In this document: piece after piece, positions 1-8,766 of the stretch
Numbering within the stretch: the first letter of the stretch is position 1
How the letters are laid out: each line of letters starts with the position of its first letter
Assembly: GCA_016711105.1 (NCBI GenBank)
Contig: JADJTO010000022.1
Location: forward strand, 1-30,198
DNA length: 30,198 nt
Direction of reading: 5' to 3'
From: Micropruina sp.
GTDB lineage: Bacteria > Actinomycetota > Actinomycetes > Propionibacteriales > Propionibacteriaceae
Program-made: the position numbers and the translations under genes
Notes under the pieces: generated by a model
What the model was told of the DNA's origin: nothing
Seen by the model: only the letters and a program-made list of their open reading frames with translations
The model's database searches: none

Positions 1-327
1 CTCGCTCCAGTAGGCGGTCTCCTTGCAGATCTTGCCCTCGCTCAGTTCGAAGATGAAGACGGTTTCGTAGGTGGGTCCGGCGTAGTCCAGCGTGGCTTCG
101 GCGATGACGAGCTCGCCGGAGCTGATTATCCGCCTTGGTGTGATTGTGGGCAGTTGCGGGAAGGCCCCGTAGATGGCCCGTCGGTTCGCCGCGCCTCGGA
201 CGCGCTCCCGGGATTGGGGCCAGTCCATCGTGGCATCGTCGTGGAACAGTTCATCCATGACCTCGATGTGCCGATCGTTGATGCAAGCGATGAGGCGCTC
301 GATCACCGCTTCGTTCTGATTTACCAT
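1..327 (-). CDS. SnoaL-like / NTF2-fold protein, 3' end cut by window edge
   Basis: The reverse strand from the ATG at 327 is open for 109 codons up to the window edge, with no stop, so the C-terminus is outside. The start reads MVNQNEAVIERLIACIND and is followed by FHDDATMDWPQS, then RAIYGAFPQLPTITPRRI and a beta-rich part (ISSGELVIAEATLDYAGP, TYETVFIFELSEGKI). An N-terminal helix, a 'hDD' segment, a helix ending in FPQLP and then long beta strands are typical of SnoaL-like polyketide cyclase/NTF2-fold proteins of about 130 aa. Many of these have unknown substrates and act as small soluble enzymes or ligand-binding proteins. No substrate can be assigned here. It is transcribed away from the DUF1801 gene. 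Confidence 0.75.
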   Translation of the reverse strand, partial: MVNQNEAVIERLIACINDRHIEVMDELFHDDATMDWPQSRERVRGAANRRAIYGAFPQLPTITPRRIISSGELVIAEATLDYAGPTYETVFIFELSEGKICKETAYWSE

Positions 328-523
328 GTGTCAGCCTCGCTTGGCACTCGGAGCGAGTGGTCGATATCGACCACCACGACAATGTGGGAAATGCGGATCA
401 GCTAGTGTCACTATTCGTGCGTTCGAATCTCGGTGATCACAGGATAAACCCGGCCTCGCTGCCACGACGAGACCTGTGGGGCCTGACGTACACGGCCGCG
501 GGCGTCCTCACACGCTTTCCCGT

Positions 524-1015
524 ATGGCGTACGAGACGAAGACCCGGCCCAGCGACGATTCCGTTGTGGAGTTCCTGCACGCTGTGGAGCCGGCCCGACG
601 GCGCGAGCAAGGGTTGGAGCTGCTTGACATCTTTTGTGCGGAGACCGGGGCGCAACCACGCCTCTGGCCGCCCTCGCTGATCGGGTTCGGGCATCTGCGC
701 TACACCTACGCCACCGGCCACTCCGGCGAGATGGGCCGGGTGGGGTTCAGCCCGCGCAAGGCGGCCCTGACCCTCTACGGACTCACCCTGTACGGCAGCA
801 ACGCAGACCTGCTGGAGGAGCTGGGCAAGCACCGCGTCGGGAAAGGGTGCCTGTACATCAACAAGCTTGAGGACGTTGACCTGGACGTTCTTCGTCACCT
901 CATCCGACGCGGGTGGACTGACACCGAGACCTTCGTCGCCACTCATCCCAACGCGATTGTGGAGGCGGTCCAGCCGGACGGGACGGTCGAGGACGCCCTC
1001 CGATTCGCACCCTAA
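524..1015 (+). CDS. DUF1801 domain protein
   Basis: Encodes 163 aa from the ATG at 524 (MAYETKTRPSDDSVVEFL). The DUF1801 signature is clear: a leading helix with RRREQGLELLDIF, then RLWPPSLIGFGHLRYTY (the family's 'p.lW..siiGfG.y.Y' block), then GRVGFSPRKAALTLYG and a C-terminal helix ending in DVLRHLIRRGWT. The frame is open further upstream, but the family begins at about this Met. A CACGCT hexamer 7 nt before the ATG would fit a leaderless start. DUF1801 proteins are small soluble proteins of unsettled function; some relatives are linked to iron or stress responses, and nothing here decides the role. Confidence 0.85.
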   Translation: MAYETKTRPSDDSVVEFLHAVEPARRREQGLELLDIFCAETGAQPRLWPPSLIGFGHLRYTYATGHSGEMGRVGFSPRKAALTLYGLTLYGSNADLLEELGKHRVGKGCLYINKLEDVDLDVLRHLIRRGWTDTETFVATHPNAIVEAVQPDGTVEDALRFAP

Positions 1016-1262
1016 GCCAGGGACGAGACGGGCGAGTACCAACGGCGCTCACGAAGCGCCTCGGCGCCGATTCAGCTCTGGCGCGTGAGCGGTTTGCGGA
1101 CCACCACCACAATGCCGTCTAGCGCGCCCGCCTCGCCCGCGTAGCTCTTGACTCAATCGCGCCGGGTTGAGGTCGGGCTACCGGATCGTGTTCCATACCC
1201 CGGGACCGGGGATGGCCACCCCGCCACGAGCAGCGGCGCCCGTGGGTGCGACACTGACCACC

Positions 1263-1911
1263 ATGTACCTTCCTGCCCACTTCGAAGAGAGGCGCCCCGC
1301 GGTGCTGCACGCGCTGCTGCGCGCCCACCCGCTCGGCCTGTTGGTGACTCAGAACGACGGCTTCGAGCTCGCCGCGAACAGCGTGCCGTTCGTGCTGGAC
1401 GCCGACCCGGCAGGCGGCCCCGGCATCCTCCGCGCGCACGTCGCGCGCGCCAATCCACTGTGGCGCGAGGCGCGCAGTGATCGCGACGCGCTGGTCGTGT
1501 TCCAGGGCCCACAGACCTACGCCTCACCGGGTTTCTACCCGAGCAAGGCAGAGCACCACAGGGTCGTGCCGACCTGGAACTACGTGATGGTGCAGGCCCG
1601 CGGTCGGCTCCGCGCTGTCGACGACGCGCCGTGGCTGCGCGAATTCCTCACCCGCCTGACCGAGCGCCACGAGGCCACCCGCGAGCAGCCGTGGGCCGTC
1701 AGCGACGCGCCCGAGAAGTTCGTTTCGACCAGGCTGCGCGCGATCGTCGGCATCGAGATCGAGCTGAGCTCGCTGGTCGGCAAATGGAAGGTGAGCCAGA
1801 ACCGCAGCACCGCACCGCGAGGGCGTGGCCCTAGGTCTGCGCGCCGCCGGCACGGCACAGCCGGAGGTTCTCGCGGGCTGTCCGGACGCCGCGCCGGCCC
1901 CGTCGCGTTGA
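1263..1911 (+). pseudogene. paiB: FMN-binding negative transcriptional regulator (PaiB family), frameshifted
   Basis: From the ATG at 1263 the protein reads MYLPAHFEERRPAVLHALLR, then PLGLLVTQ, NPLWREA, VFQGPQTYASPGFYPSKAE and VPTWNYVMVQARGRL. These are hallmarks of PaiB-type split-barrel flavin-binding proteins, in which YaSP..Y and PTWNY belong to the flavin pocket. The family C-terminus LVGKWKVSQNR is reached at about 1803. The frame then runs into unrelated Arg/Gly-rich residues, while the shifted frame continues as REGVALGLRAAGTAQPE to a TGA at 1909-1911, as the family should. The shift lies near 1810-1820 and fits a 2-nt loss. A GACACT hexamer 7 nt before the ATG suits a leaderless start. 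It is either a recent pseudogene or a sequence error; only the last 30 or so residues are affected. Confidence 0.8.
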
Positions 1912-1935
1912 CTGCCGCCCACCCTCGGGGCCCGA

Positions 1936-2245
1936 TCATATCAGTCCGAGTGCGTTGTCGATCTGTTGCCGGACCCCGGAGTCGAGGAACCAGATCGCTG
2001 TGACGTCCTCGCGCAGCAGGTCGGGTCAACGCCGGCGGCAACCCGCCGCGAAAGATCAACCCCGTCGATTCCCGGCAGCATCAGGTCGACGAGCAGAAGA
2101 TCGACCTCAAGGTCGTCCATCACAGTCAAGGCTCTCGGCCGAGCCGACCGCACCAACAACCTCCCAGCCCTCCGAGAGGCATGGCCGTCGCGGACGTCCG
2201 GAAGCCTGGGTGGTCGTCGACGAGGGAGCACCTTGGCCGGTCCAT
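1936..2245 (-). pseudogene. Response regulator receiver domain, multiply disrupted
   Basis: On the reverse strand, pieces of a CheY-like receiver appear in three frames. The N-terminal acidic pocket reads LVDDHPGFRTSA from the ATG at 2245. EVVGAVGSAES follows in a second frame. The phosphoacceptor strand DLLLVDLMLPGIDGVDLSRR lies in a third frame. A last piece, DVTAIWFLDSGVRQQIDNAL, runs to the TGA at 1936-1938. The spacing between the phosphorylation strand and the C-terminal piece is about 30 residues shorter than a full receiver domain, so there is probably an internal deletion as well as frameshifts. No output domain is visible. This is a decayed gene rather than a functional one. Confidence 0.65.
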
Positions 2246-2415
2246 GATCGCAACCCCAGCCGCGAACGCTGCGGAGGTGAATACGGGCCAGCCCGTACCT
2301 GGGCGCTGGAACCTGCTCATCAACCTGCCGACGCATTCCGCGTTAGCCCAACCTCCGGAGACCGAGCCTTCGGGAGGTTGAGGCGGAAAGTCACTGCAAG
2401 ACTGGGCGAATGCCG

Positions 2416-2981
2416 ATGCTCACCTTCGACGATGTGCTGCCTCGGCGTCCGCGTCAGGAGTGCTCGTGGCGGGGACGTCGGGCTCGGGAAGACCACGCTC
2501 AGCGCCATGATCAGCGCGACCCTGCACGTACCTCACATCGAGATCGACGGGCTGTACCACGGTCCGAACTGGACGCCACGGGAGTCGTTCCGGGCCGAGG
2601 TGGAGAGCTTCGCCGCGCGTGATGGCTGGGTGACCGAGTGGCAGTACAGCGCTGTTCGGGGCCTGCTGACCGATCGGGCTGATCTGCTGGTGTGGCTGGA
2701 TCTGCCCCGTCCACACCGTGATGCGTCAGGTCATCGCGCGGACCCTGATTCGTCGCTGGCGACGCGTGTCGCTCTGGAACGGCAATCTCGAGCCACCCCT
2801 GCGCACCATTCTCACCGACAAGGAGCACATCATCCGCTGGGCGTGGGACACCCGTCACAACACTGCCGCCCGGATCGGAGCGCTCGACTCGCAGTACCCC
2901 GCCCTACCGGTGGTCCGCCTGCGGTCGCACCGGCAAGTACGCGCTTGGCTCGCCGGGCCGCTCAGCCAAACGCTGCGCTAG
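2416..2981 (+). pseudogene. P-loop kinase-like ATPase (FlaR/adenylate kinase-related), three frameshifts
   Basis: Reassembled across frames, this is an approximately 190-aa nucleotide kinase-like protein. MLTFDDVLPRRPR starts at 2416. VLVAGTSGSGKTTLSAMI, a complete Walker A P-loop, spans the second frame and the start of the third. VPHIEIDGLYHGPNWTP, WVTEWQYSAVRGLL and LLVWLDLPRP follow. TVMRQVIARTLIRRWRR, LWNGNLEPPL and EHIIRWAWDTRHNT run in the last frame to the TAG at 2981. The order matches the DNA-topology-modulation/FlaR-like AAA proteins common in actinobacteria. The three shifts lie near 2455, at 2485-2490 (GGG where GGGG is needed) and near 2712. With three indels in 566 nt it cannot give a full protein as read. 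Confidence 0.8.
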
Positions 2982-3013
2982 GGCACGCCCCTGCCGCCTG
3001 GGGTCGTGGCCGG

Positions 3014-3019
3014 TACGCT
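3014..3019 (+). promoter_or_regulatory. Candidate leaderless -10 element of mntA-hepT
   Basis: TACGCT (TANNNT) is followed by 6 nt and then the mntA ATG at 3026. This is the spacing at which transcription would begin on the start codon. No Shine-Dalgarno sequence precedes the gene, which supports leaderless initiation. Confidence 0.5.
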
Positions 3020-3025
3020 TGTTGG

Positions 3026-3346
3026 ATGAGTATCGCGACGGTCGAGAGCGTGTCACTGCGCGCCGCGATCGCGCTGCGTCGTGGTGAGATCGGCACTGTC
3101 TTGGGTCGCTACGCAGCGGCGAACCCCCGGTTGTTCGGCTCGGTCGCCCGGGGGGACGCCACAGCCGAGAGTGACATCGACCTGCTTGTTGATCTGGTGC
3201 CCGGAAGTGGCAACGAGTTGCTGCGCGTGGCTGGCATCGCTGAGGAACTGAGTCAGCTGTTGGGGGTGCGGGTCGACGTGGTTGCCGCATCGCTGCTCCG
3301 CGACGAGGTTTCCGCCAGTGCGCAGGCCGACTCGGTGGCCTTGTGA
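3026..3346 (+). CDS. mntA: MntA-type nucleotidyltransferase antitoxin
   Basis: Encodes 106 aa with a minimal nucleotidyltransferase fold. GSVARGDATAESDID (residues 38-52) fits the GSX10DXD catalytic motif exactly: G38-S39, then D50 and D52 as metal ligands. A third acidic residue is available in VRVDVVAAS at D84. In studied type VII systems such proteins transfer AMP from ATP to a tyrosine of the partner HEPN toxin and so silence it. The stop overlaps the start of the HEPN gene by 4 nt (GTGA), so the pair is translationally coupled. The frame is open far upstream, but the family start is the ATG at 3026, preceded by a TANNNT box. The gene is intact. Confidence 0.85.
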   Translation: MSIATVESVSLRAAIALRRGEIGTVLGRYAAANPRLFGSVARGDATAESDIDLLVDLVPGSGNELLRVAGIAEELSQLLGVRVDVVAASLLRDEVSASAQADSVAL

Positions 3347-3663
3347 CCCGATCCGACCAAGATCGGTTCGCCGACATGCTGCACGCGATCCAGCGGTGCC
3401 AGGATTACCAGCCCTACCTGACCTCCGACGCCTTCGGCTCGATGGCCTATGACGCTGTCTTACGCAACCTCGCCGTGATCGGTGAAGCGGTCCGCTCACT
3501 CCCGAGTGAAACGCGAGATCGAATGTCTGAGGTCCCTTGGGCGGCGATCGCTGGTCTACGCAACATTGTCGTTCACGAATACTTCCGGGTGAATCCCGAA
3601 TTGATCCTCGATATTGTCGATCACCAACTCGGCCCGCTGGCCGAACGCTTGCGCAACCACTGA
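3343..3663 (+). CDS. hepT: HepT-type HEPN ribonuclease toxin (DUF86)
   Basis: Encodes 106 aa from a GTG at 3343 inside the mntA stop. The helical DUF86 body is followed by LRNIVVHEYFRVNPEL, in which R73, H78 and Y80 form the RX4HXY motif. In HEPN toxins the Arg and His make the RNase site at the dimer interface, and the Tyr is the AMPylation site used by MntA. VIGEAVRSLP and WAAIAGLRN are also characteristic. It would cleave cellular RNA when not neutralised by MntA. The key residues are present and the frame is intact, so the module looks functional even though the genes just upstream are broken. Confidence 0.85.
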   Translation: MTRSDQDRFADMLHAIQRCQDYQPYLTSDAFGSMAYDAVLRNLAVIGEAVRSLPSETRDRMSEVPWAAIAGLRNIVVHEYFRVNPELILDIVDHQLGPLAERLRNH

Positions 3664-3835
3664 CCCATTCCGCGGGCGAACACCCTCAGCGGCCACATCG
3701 GCTGAACCTGCGGACGCCCGTTCGGTGCCCCAAGCTGGGACGGGTTCTGCTCGGGGATCGAACGCACCCAGATGACAGGAGGCGATCCTGGTCAGACCGA
3801 GTACGGCCGGGCAGTGCGGCGGGAACCGTCCGATG

Positions 3836-4075
3836 TCACTTGTGGAAGCGGACCTGATGCCCTCGGTCAGCAAGCTTGTCGGTGTGCTGGGCAAGGTGGT
3901 GGGCACAGAACTCAAGCGCCAGGGCGGACGCGCCTTCGCCGACCACCACGACGGCGACGGAGGGAGCAACGCACTGATCGCACTTGCCTGTCGGCTGGTC
4001 GTCGGTCGATGGAATCGCGTTGAAGGTGGTGGTGGGCAGGGTGGCCCGCCAACCTGTTTCGCCGTAGGTGCCCAT
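3836..4075 (-). CDS. DUF7455-like small zinc-ribbon protein
   Basis: Encodes 79 aa from the ATG at 4075 (MGTYGETGWRATLPTTTF). The second half reads GKCDQCVAPSVAVVVV, then LEFCAHHLAQHTDKLAD. The CxxC and C-x-HH groups probably bind one zinc ion. This matches the short actinobacterial proteins grouped as DUF7455, usually 60-80 aa, whose function is unknown. The frame extends upstream to 4294, but that part is Arg/Pro-rich and overlaps the terminus of the kinase gene, so the shorter start is preferred. It is co-directional with the histidine kinase gene (122 nt upstream in the direction of transcription) and could be read through from it. Confidence 0.6.
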   Translation of the reverse strand: MGTYGETGWRATLPTTTFNAIPSTDDQPTGKCDQCVAPSVAVVVVGEGASALALEFCAHHLAQHTDKLADRGHQVRFHK

Positions 4076-4197
4076 GGTCGCTACTCGTTCTGGAGACCGG
4101 CTCGGGCTCATCTTCACGGTGAAGATTCTCGGCTTCCATCTACAGTCTACGGCCGCATCCCGCTTGGCGCCCGGTGCGAGCGGGCCGGAAGCATGAG

Positions 4198-5606
4198 TCA
4201 GGCGCCGAGCGGCAGGGTCACTGTGAAGACGGTGCGTCCAGGCCGGGATTCCGCACCGATCGTGCCGCCCTGCTCCCGGGTGACGATCCGCCACACGGTG
4301 TCGAGACCGAGGCCCGTGCCCACGCCTTGCGGTTTGGTGGTGAAGAAGGGCTCGAAGATCCGGTGCAGGTCGTCGGTGGAGATGCCCGGCCCGTCGTCCT
4401 CGATCTCGACCACGGCCTGGTCGTCGTCGCGCCGCGTCCGAATCGTGACCGTTCCCGAGCCGGACATGGCGTCAGCGGCGTTGTCGAGGATGTTCGTCCA
4501 CACCTGGTTGAGCGTGTTGCCGCGCACCCTGATCTGGGGGAGCGAGCGGTCGAATTCGCGCAGGACGGTGACGTCCCGGAGCGCATGGTGGAGGATCGTC
4601 AGGGTGCTCTCGAGTCCGTCGTGGAGGTCGACCTGTTGCTCGGCGGCGCGGTCCATGTGGGTGTAGCCCTTGACCGCCTGGACGATCTCGGTGATCCGCC
4701 GACTGCTCCGCACCAGAACGTCGAGGGACTCCTGGTCGCGTTCGTCGCAGTGACCCAGGTCAGCGTGGGGACGAGATCGCCCGGTGTCACCTGCTCGGCG
4801 AGTTCCCGGATCGAGTCGACGGTCTGGCCTGCCTCGGCGAGTCCGGCTGAGAGCGACCAGGGCTGGGGCACTCCGAGTTGGTCCAGGACTTCTTCGATCA
4901 CCGACTCTCGATGGTCCCGTTCGAGGGGCCCCAGCGGTGTCGTGGGCGCGGTCGCCGGTAGGGCAAAGGTGGTCAGCAGGCGGCACTGGTCACTGGTGAT
5001 GCCGTGGGAGATCAGGGTGGTCAGCGCTTCGTCCCGCAGTACGAGGGCTTCGGCGAGGCGGGCGCTGGCGCGGCTTACCGCGGCCGCCGGATTGTTCAGT
5101 TCGTGCGTGAGGCCGGCGGAAAGCTTGCCGAGGGCTGCCATCTTCTCCAGATAACGGGCCTTCTCATCGATGATCAGGGCGGCGTTTCGGCGTTCGAGTT
5201 CCTCGGCGTGGAGGCGCTCGCTGATGTTGCGGAAGAAGCCGTGGGTGGCGATGATCGCGTCACCCAGGTAGCGATTCGTGACGCTGCCCTCGACCGGTAC
5301 GGGGTCGCCCGCCTTCGTCCGGAAAACTGCCTCCATGTAGGGGATGGATTCTCCGTCGAGCGCCTTGCCGAAATAGACCTTGCAGTGGTCGAGCGAACTC
5401 TCGTGAATGGTGTCCCACATGTCCAGGGCGGGTACCTCGTCCAGCGTGTATCCCATCGTGTCGAGCCAGGCCTTGTTGACGAACTCGAATCTGCCGTCCG
5501 GGCGGACGCTCTGGATCATGTCGTGCGCGTTGTCGATGGCAGCCCGGTAGCGCTCTTCGCTTTCGGCGAGCTGGAGGTTCGCCTCGTTCTGGTTCGGCTC
5601 GGACAT
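4198..5606 (-). pseudogene. PAS-domain sensor histidine kinase, one frameshift
   Basis: The ATG at 5606 opens a kinase of about 469 aa. A PAS domain covers about residues 15-130 (ERYRAAIDNAHDMIQSV, FVNKAWLDTMGYTLDEV, GFFRNISER). A DHp helix follows with KLSAGLTHELNNPAAAV, H168 being the phosphoacceptor. After about 4750 the reading frame shifts by one base (GCGACG where GCGGACG is needed, a lost G). The rest lies in the other frame: an N-box at NQVWTNILDNAADAM, a G1 box at EDDGPGIS, FEPFFTTK and a G2 box at GVGTGLGLDTVWRIV, ending at the TGA at 4198. All catalytic boxes are present, so the kinase is intact but for one base, and a sequence error is likely. It is divergent from the response-regulator fusion gene, its probable partner. 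Confidence 0.85.
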
Positions 5607-5732
5607 TCGCCCCTCGCCTTGTCGTGTCGGGGTTGACTACTGGACACGGTGCCCAGCCCCGTTCAAGGATAAGAAGGCACGGGGAACGGCACCAGTAGTC
5701 CGGACGACCGGACAAGGGTCGGGGAGGTGGCT

Positions 5733-7391
5733 GTGGCGAAACCGATCATTCTCGCGGTGGATGACGACGCCGAGGTGCTGCACGCGGTGGCCCATGACGT
5801 TCGTCAGGGTTTCGGGGAGCACTTCCGTGTCATTCGAGCAGATTCCGGTAGCCGAGCACTGGACGTGCTGCGGCAGCTCAAGCTGGCCGGCGAATCGGTC
5901 GCCTTGATGCTGGTGGACCAGCGCATGCCCGAAATGTCCGGCGTGGAGTTTCTGTCGCTGGCCAAGGAGTTGTTCCCGGATGCGAAGCGGGTCCTCTTGA
6001 CGGCCTACGCCGACACCGAGGCGGCGATCACGGCGATCAACGAGGTCCAGCTCGACTACTACCTGATCAAGCCGTGGGATCCCCCCGAGCAGCGGTTGTA
6101 TCCGGTGTTGGACGACCTGCTCGACGACTGGCTCGCGGCTCACCACCCGCCGTTCGAGGGCGTCCGGGTGATCGGGCACCGATGGTCGGCGGAGTCACAC
6201 GCGATCCGTGACTTCCTGGCCCGGAATCAGGTGCCCTACCAGTGGTTCGATCTTGCCAACGGCCCCCACGCGGCGGAGCTGCTGGCGCTCATCGGTGAGG
6301 ACGCGCCGTCGCCGGCCGTCCTCTTCCCCGACGGACGCGTGCTCCAAGAGCCTTCCGTCGAGCAGGTCGCCGAGACCCTGGGTCTGCGCGGCCACGCCGA
6401 GATACCTCTCTATGACCTGCTCATCGTCGGCGGCGGCCCGGCCGGCCTGGCGGCCGCGGTCTACGGCGCGTCGGAGGGATTGCGCACCGTCCTGGTCGAA
6501 CGGGAGGCCACCGGCGGCCAGGCAGGGATGAGCTCACGGATCGAGAACTACCTCGGCTTCCCGTCAGGGCTCTCCGGTGCTGACCTGGCCCGCAGGGCGA
6601 CGACACAGGCCAAGCGTTTCGGCGTCGAGTTGTTGCTGACGCAGGAGGTCTCAGCGCTGCGGACCACCCCCGGGTCGTTGGGGGTGAGCCTCTCCGACGG
6701 CACCGAGTTGGGTGCCCACTCGATCGTCCTCGCCACCGGCGTGACCTACATCAGACTGGAGGCTCCCGGTCTCGACGGGCTCGTGGGCCGGGGCGTCTAC
6801 TACGGTGCCGGACTCTCCGAGGTGTCCTCGACCGCCGGCGAGGACGTCTTCGTGGCCGGCGGCGCGAACTCGGCGGGGCAAGCCGTGATGCACCTCTCGA
6901 CCGTGGCCCGCAGTGTCACGATGCTCGTCCGCGGTGCGAGCCTCGCAGCCGGGATGTCGCACTACCTGGTCGAGCAGATCGAGCGCACCCCGAACATCAC
7001 CGTCCTCGTGGGCGCCAGCATCGTGGGGGCGGTCGGCGAGGATCACCTCGAGCAGCTGGTCATACGCGACAGCGCCACCGGCGAGTCCCACACCGAGCCC
7101 ACCTCGGCACTTTTCGTCTTCATCGGCGCCCGGCCGCGTACGGAGTGGCTGACCGGGGTGATCGGCCGCGACGAGCGCGGGTTCGTCCTGACCGGACCGG
7201 ACGTGGCAGCTCACGACGGTCGCGTCTGGCCGCTCGACCGCGACCCTTTCCTGCTCGAGACGAACGTCCCAGGCGTGTTCGCGGTCGGGGACGTGCGGCA
7301 CGGCTCCGCCAAACGGGTTGCGACGGCGGTGGGGGAGGGTGCCTCCGCCGTCCTGACGGTCTGGCAGTACCGTGCGAGCGCGGGGCTGTGA
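5733..7391 (+). CDS. Response regulator - glutaredoxin-like - thioredoxin-reductase-like fusion, without cysteines
   Basis: Encodes 552 aa from the GTG at 5733, which sits 5 nt after the Shine-Dalgarno GGGGAGG; an in-frame GTG at 5727 overlaps that site. Residues 1-125 are a receiver (ILAVDDDAEV, phosphoacceptor D62 in LMLVDQRMPEMSG, VLLTAYAD, LIKPW). Residues of about 135-220 are a glutaredoxin-like domain with WSAES where CPxC would be. From about 225 there is a two-nucleotide-domain flavoprotein: FAD site DLLIVGGGPAGLAAAVYG, NAD(P) site VFVAGGANSAGQAVMHLS and C-terminal FAD site GVFAVGDVRHGSAKRVA. The thioredoxin-reductase CxxC is replaced by YYGAGLSEV, and the whole protein has no Cys, so it cannot do thiol-disulfide exchange itself. 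Such fusions are a known family, often beside PAS kinases as here. The output reaction is unknown. Confidence 0.9.
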   Translation: MAKPIILAVDDDAEVLHAVAHDVRQGFGEHFRVIRADSGSRALDVLRQLKLAGESVALMLVDQRMPEMSGVEFLSLAKELFPDAKRVLLTAYADTEAAITAINEVQLDYYLIKPWDPPEQRLYPVLDDLLDDWLAAHHPPFEGVRVIGHRWSAESHAIRDFLARNQVPYQWFDLANGPHAAELLALIGEDAPSPAVLFPDGRVLQEPSVEQVAETLGLRGHAEIPLYDLLIVGGGPAGLAAAVYGASEGLRTVLVEREATGGQAGMSSRIENYLGFPSGLSGADLARRATTQAKRFGVELLLTQEVSALRTTPGSLGVSLSDGTELGAHSIVLATGVTYIRLEAPGLDGLVGRGVYYGAGLSEVSSTAGEDVFVAGGANSAGQAVMHLSTVARSVTMLVRGASLAAGMSHYLVEQIERTPNITVLVGASIVGAVGEDHLEQLVIRDSATGESHTEPTSALFVFIGARPRTEWLTGVIGRDERGFVLTGPDVAAHDGRVWPLDRDPFLLETNVPGVFAVGDVRHGSAKRVATAVGEGASAVLTVWQYRASAGL

Positions 7392-7594
7392 CACCGGCGC
7401 GGTTCTCCCAACCAGCGACGCAGGATGTGGTGAGTCAGCCCCCGTTGACCGAGAGTCGCGGGGTTCGGGCGCGACGACCGCAACGGTGGTGACGTCCGCG
7501 ACCTAGTCAACTGCTCATTCCTGCGTATTGCTCGCGCGACGCCTCTGGCGCATTCTGGGGTCAGCGCCAGGGCGCATCGGAAGGGGCGGGGAGC

Positions 7595-8629
7595 ATGACT
7601 AAGCACAGGAGTGCCACGCGATCCCGGGCCGGCGTCCGGTCCGTGGCTGCCGCTGCTGTCATGGTGGCGGTGGCCGGTGCGGGGTTGGCGTACCAGAGCG
7701 TGGCGACGGCCCAGGAGCGCCGTCGGCTGTCAGCGCCGGGTCGTCTGGTCGACGCTGGGGGCCACGAGCTTCATCTGCTGATCACCGGCGAGGACCAGGG
7801 CGGGCCGACTGTCGTGCTCGAAGCGGGTGGGATGGCCACCGCCCCGATGTGGGCCCTGATCCAGCCGGGTATCGCCGAGTTCGCGCGGGTCGTCTCCTAC
7901 GATCGTGCCGGACTGGGCTGGAGCGAGCCCGGCCCCACACCCCGCGATGCGCGCACCATCGCCCGCGAACTACACACCGCGCTTCGATCTGCGGGCGTCC
8001 CCGGCCCTTACCTGCTGGTGGGTGGCTCGCTGGGTGGCCCGTACACCGCCGTCTTCGCCGACGCCTACCCGGACGACACGGCGGGTCTGGTGCTGGTGGA
8101 CTCCGTCCACCCCGACCAGTTGCAGCGGATGCCGCCGCAGGCACAGCGTGCCTTGGGGGCGCTGCGCGTGGCCAATCGGGTGTTGCCGATGCTGGCGAGG
8201 CTGGGGCTGACCCGCCTGGTCGACGTGACCGGAGTCCTGTTGGGTGGGCTGCCCTCGAAACTGCCGCCGCAGGCCGCTGACCAGCTGAGGGTGTTCGCCC
8301 ACTGGCCGGGCCATTGGGCCGCGGTCTATGACGAGGTCTCCGTCTGGGACGACACCATGGAGCAGATGCGCCAAGCGATGCACGGCGTAGGGCGGGTCGG
8401 CCTTCCGCTGACCGTGATCACGGCCCCTGACAATCCCGGCATGGAGGAGATGCGGGAGCCATGGTTGGACATGCAACGCGAGCTGGCCGGCTTCTCCAGC
8501 ACCGCCTCACACGTGGTGCTCGAGGGTGCCGGGCACATCTCGATGGCCACTGAGCCCGTGCCCATCCAGACAGTGATCCAAGCCGTCCACGACATGCTCG
8601 ATCTCCGGCGAGCACGTCCCGTGAGCTGA
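7595..8629 (+). CDS. Alpha/beta hydrolase, membrane-anchored or secreted
   Basis: Encodes 344 aa from the ATG at 7595, preceded by a purine-rich site (AAGGGGCGGGG). Residues 15-33 (SVAAAAVMVAVAGAGLAYQ) form a hydrophobic N-terminal segment after a basic start, so the enzyme is exported or anchored. The hydrolase core follows: TVVLEAGGMATAPMW (oxyanion region), VVSYDRAGLGWSEPG, the nucleophile elbow LLVGGSLGGPY with S145, GLVLVDSVHPDQ, and a late EGAGHIS supplying the catalytic His. A cap region lies between about 175 and 260. Substrate cannot be inferred; related sequences are annotated broadly as esterases or haloperoxidase-like hydrolases. It stands alone, 203 nt after the fusion gene, and that gap shows no recognisable feature. 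Confidence 0.88.
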   Translation: MTKHRSATRSRAGVRSVAAAAVMVAVAGAGLAYQSVATAQERRRLSAPGRLVDAGGHELHLLITGEDQGGPTVVLEAGGMATAPMWALIQPGIAEFARVVSYDRAGLGWSEPGPTPRDARTIARELHTALRSAGVPGPYLLVGGSLGGPYTAVFADAYPDDTAGLVLVDSVHPDQLQRMPPQAQRALGALRVANRVLPMLARLGLTRLVDVTGVLLGGLPSKLPPQAADQLRVFAHWPGHWAAVYDEVSVWDDTMEQMRQAMHGVGRVGLPLTVITAPDNPGMEEMREPWLDMQRELAGFSSTASHVVLEGAGHISMATEPVPIQTVIQAVHDMLDLRRARPVS

Positions 8630-8766
8630 ACCCTTCTCGATGGAGGTCGTGGGTGCTATGCCGCACGCATCAGGAATCTCCGCCCGAAACTCCTCCGACT
8701 CGATGGTCAACGCCCCCGTTGTAGGCAGGTGACCTGGCCGCACACCGCGCATGCCACAGTGGCGGG

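Noticed and set aside
1955..3025. Upstream extension of the mntA frame to 1955
   Set aside because: The extension passes through remnants of two other genes by chance; the family start is at 3026 with a promoter box just before it.
4174..5154. Forward open frame of 326 codons across the kinase gene
   Set aside because: It is antisense to the PAS kinase, whose catalytic boxes are clear on the reverse strand.
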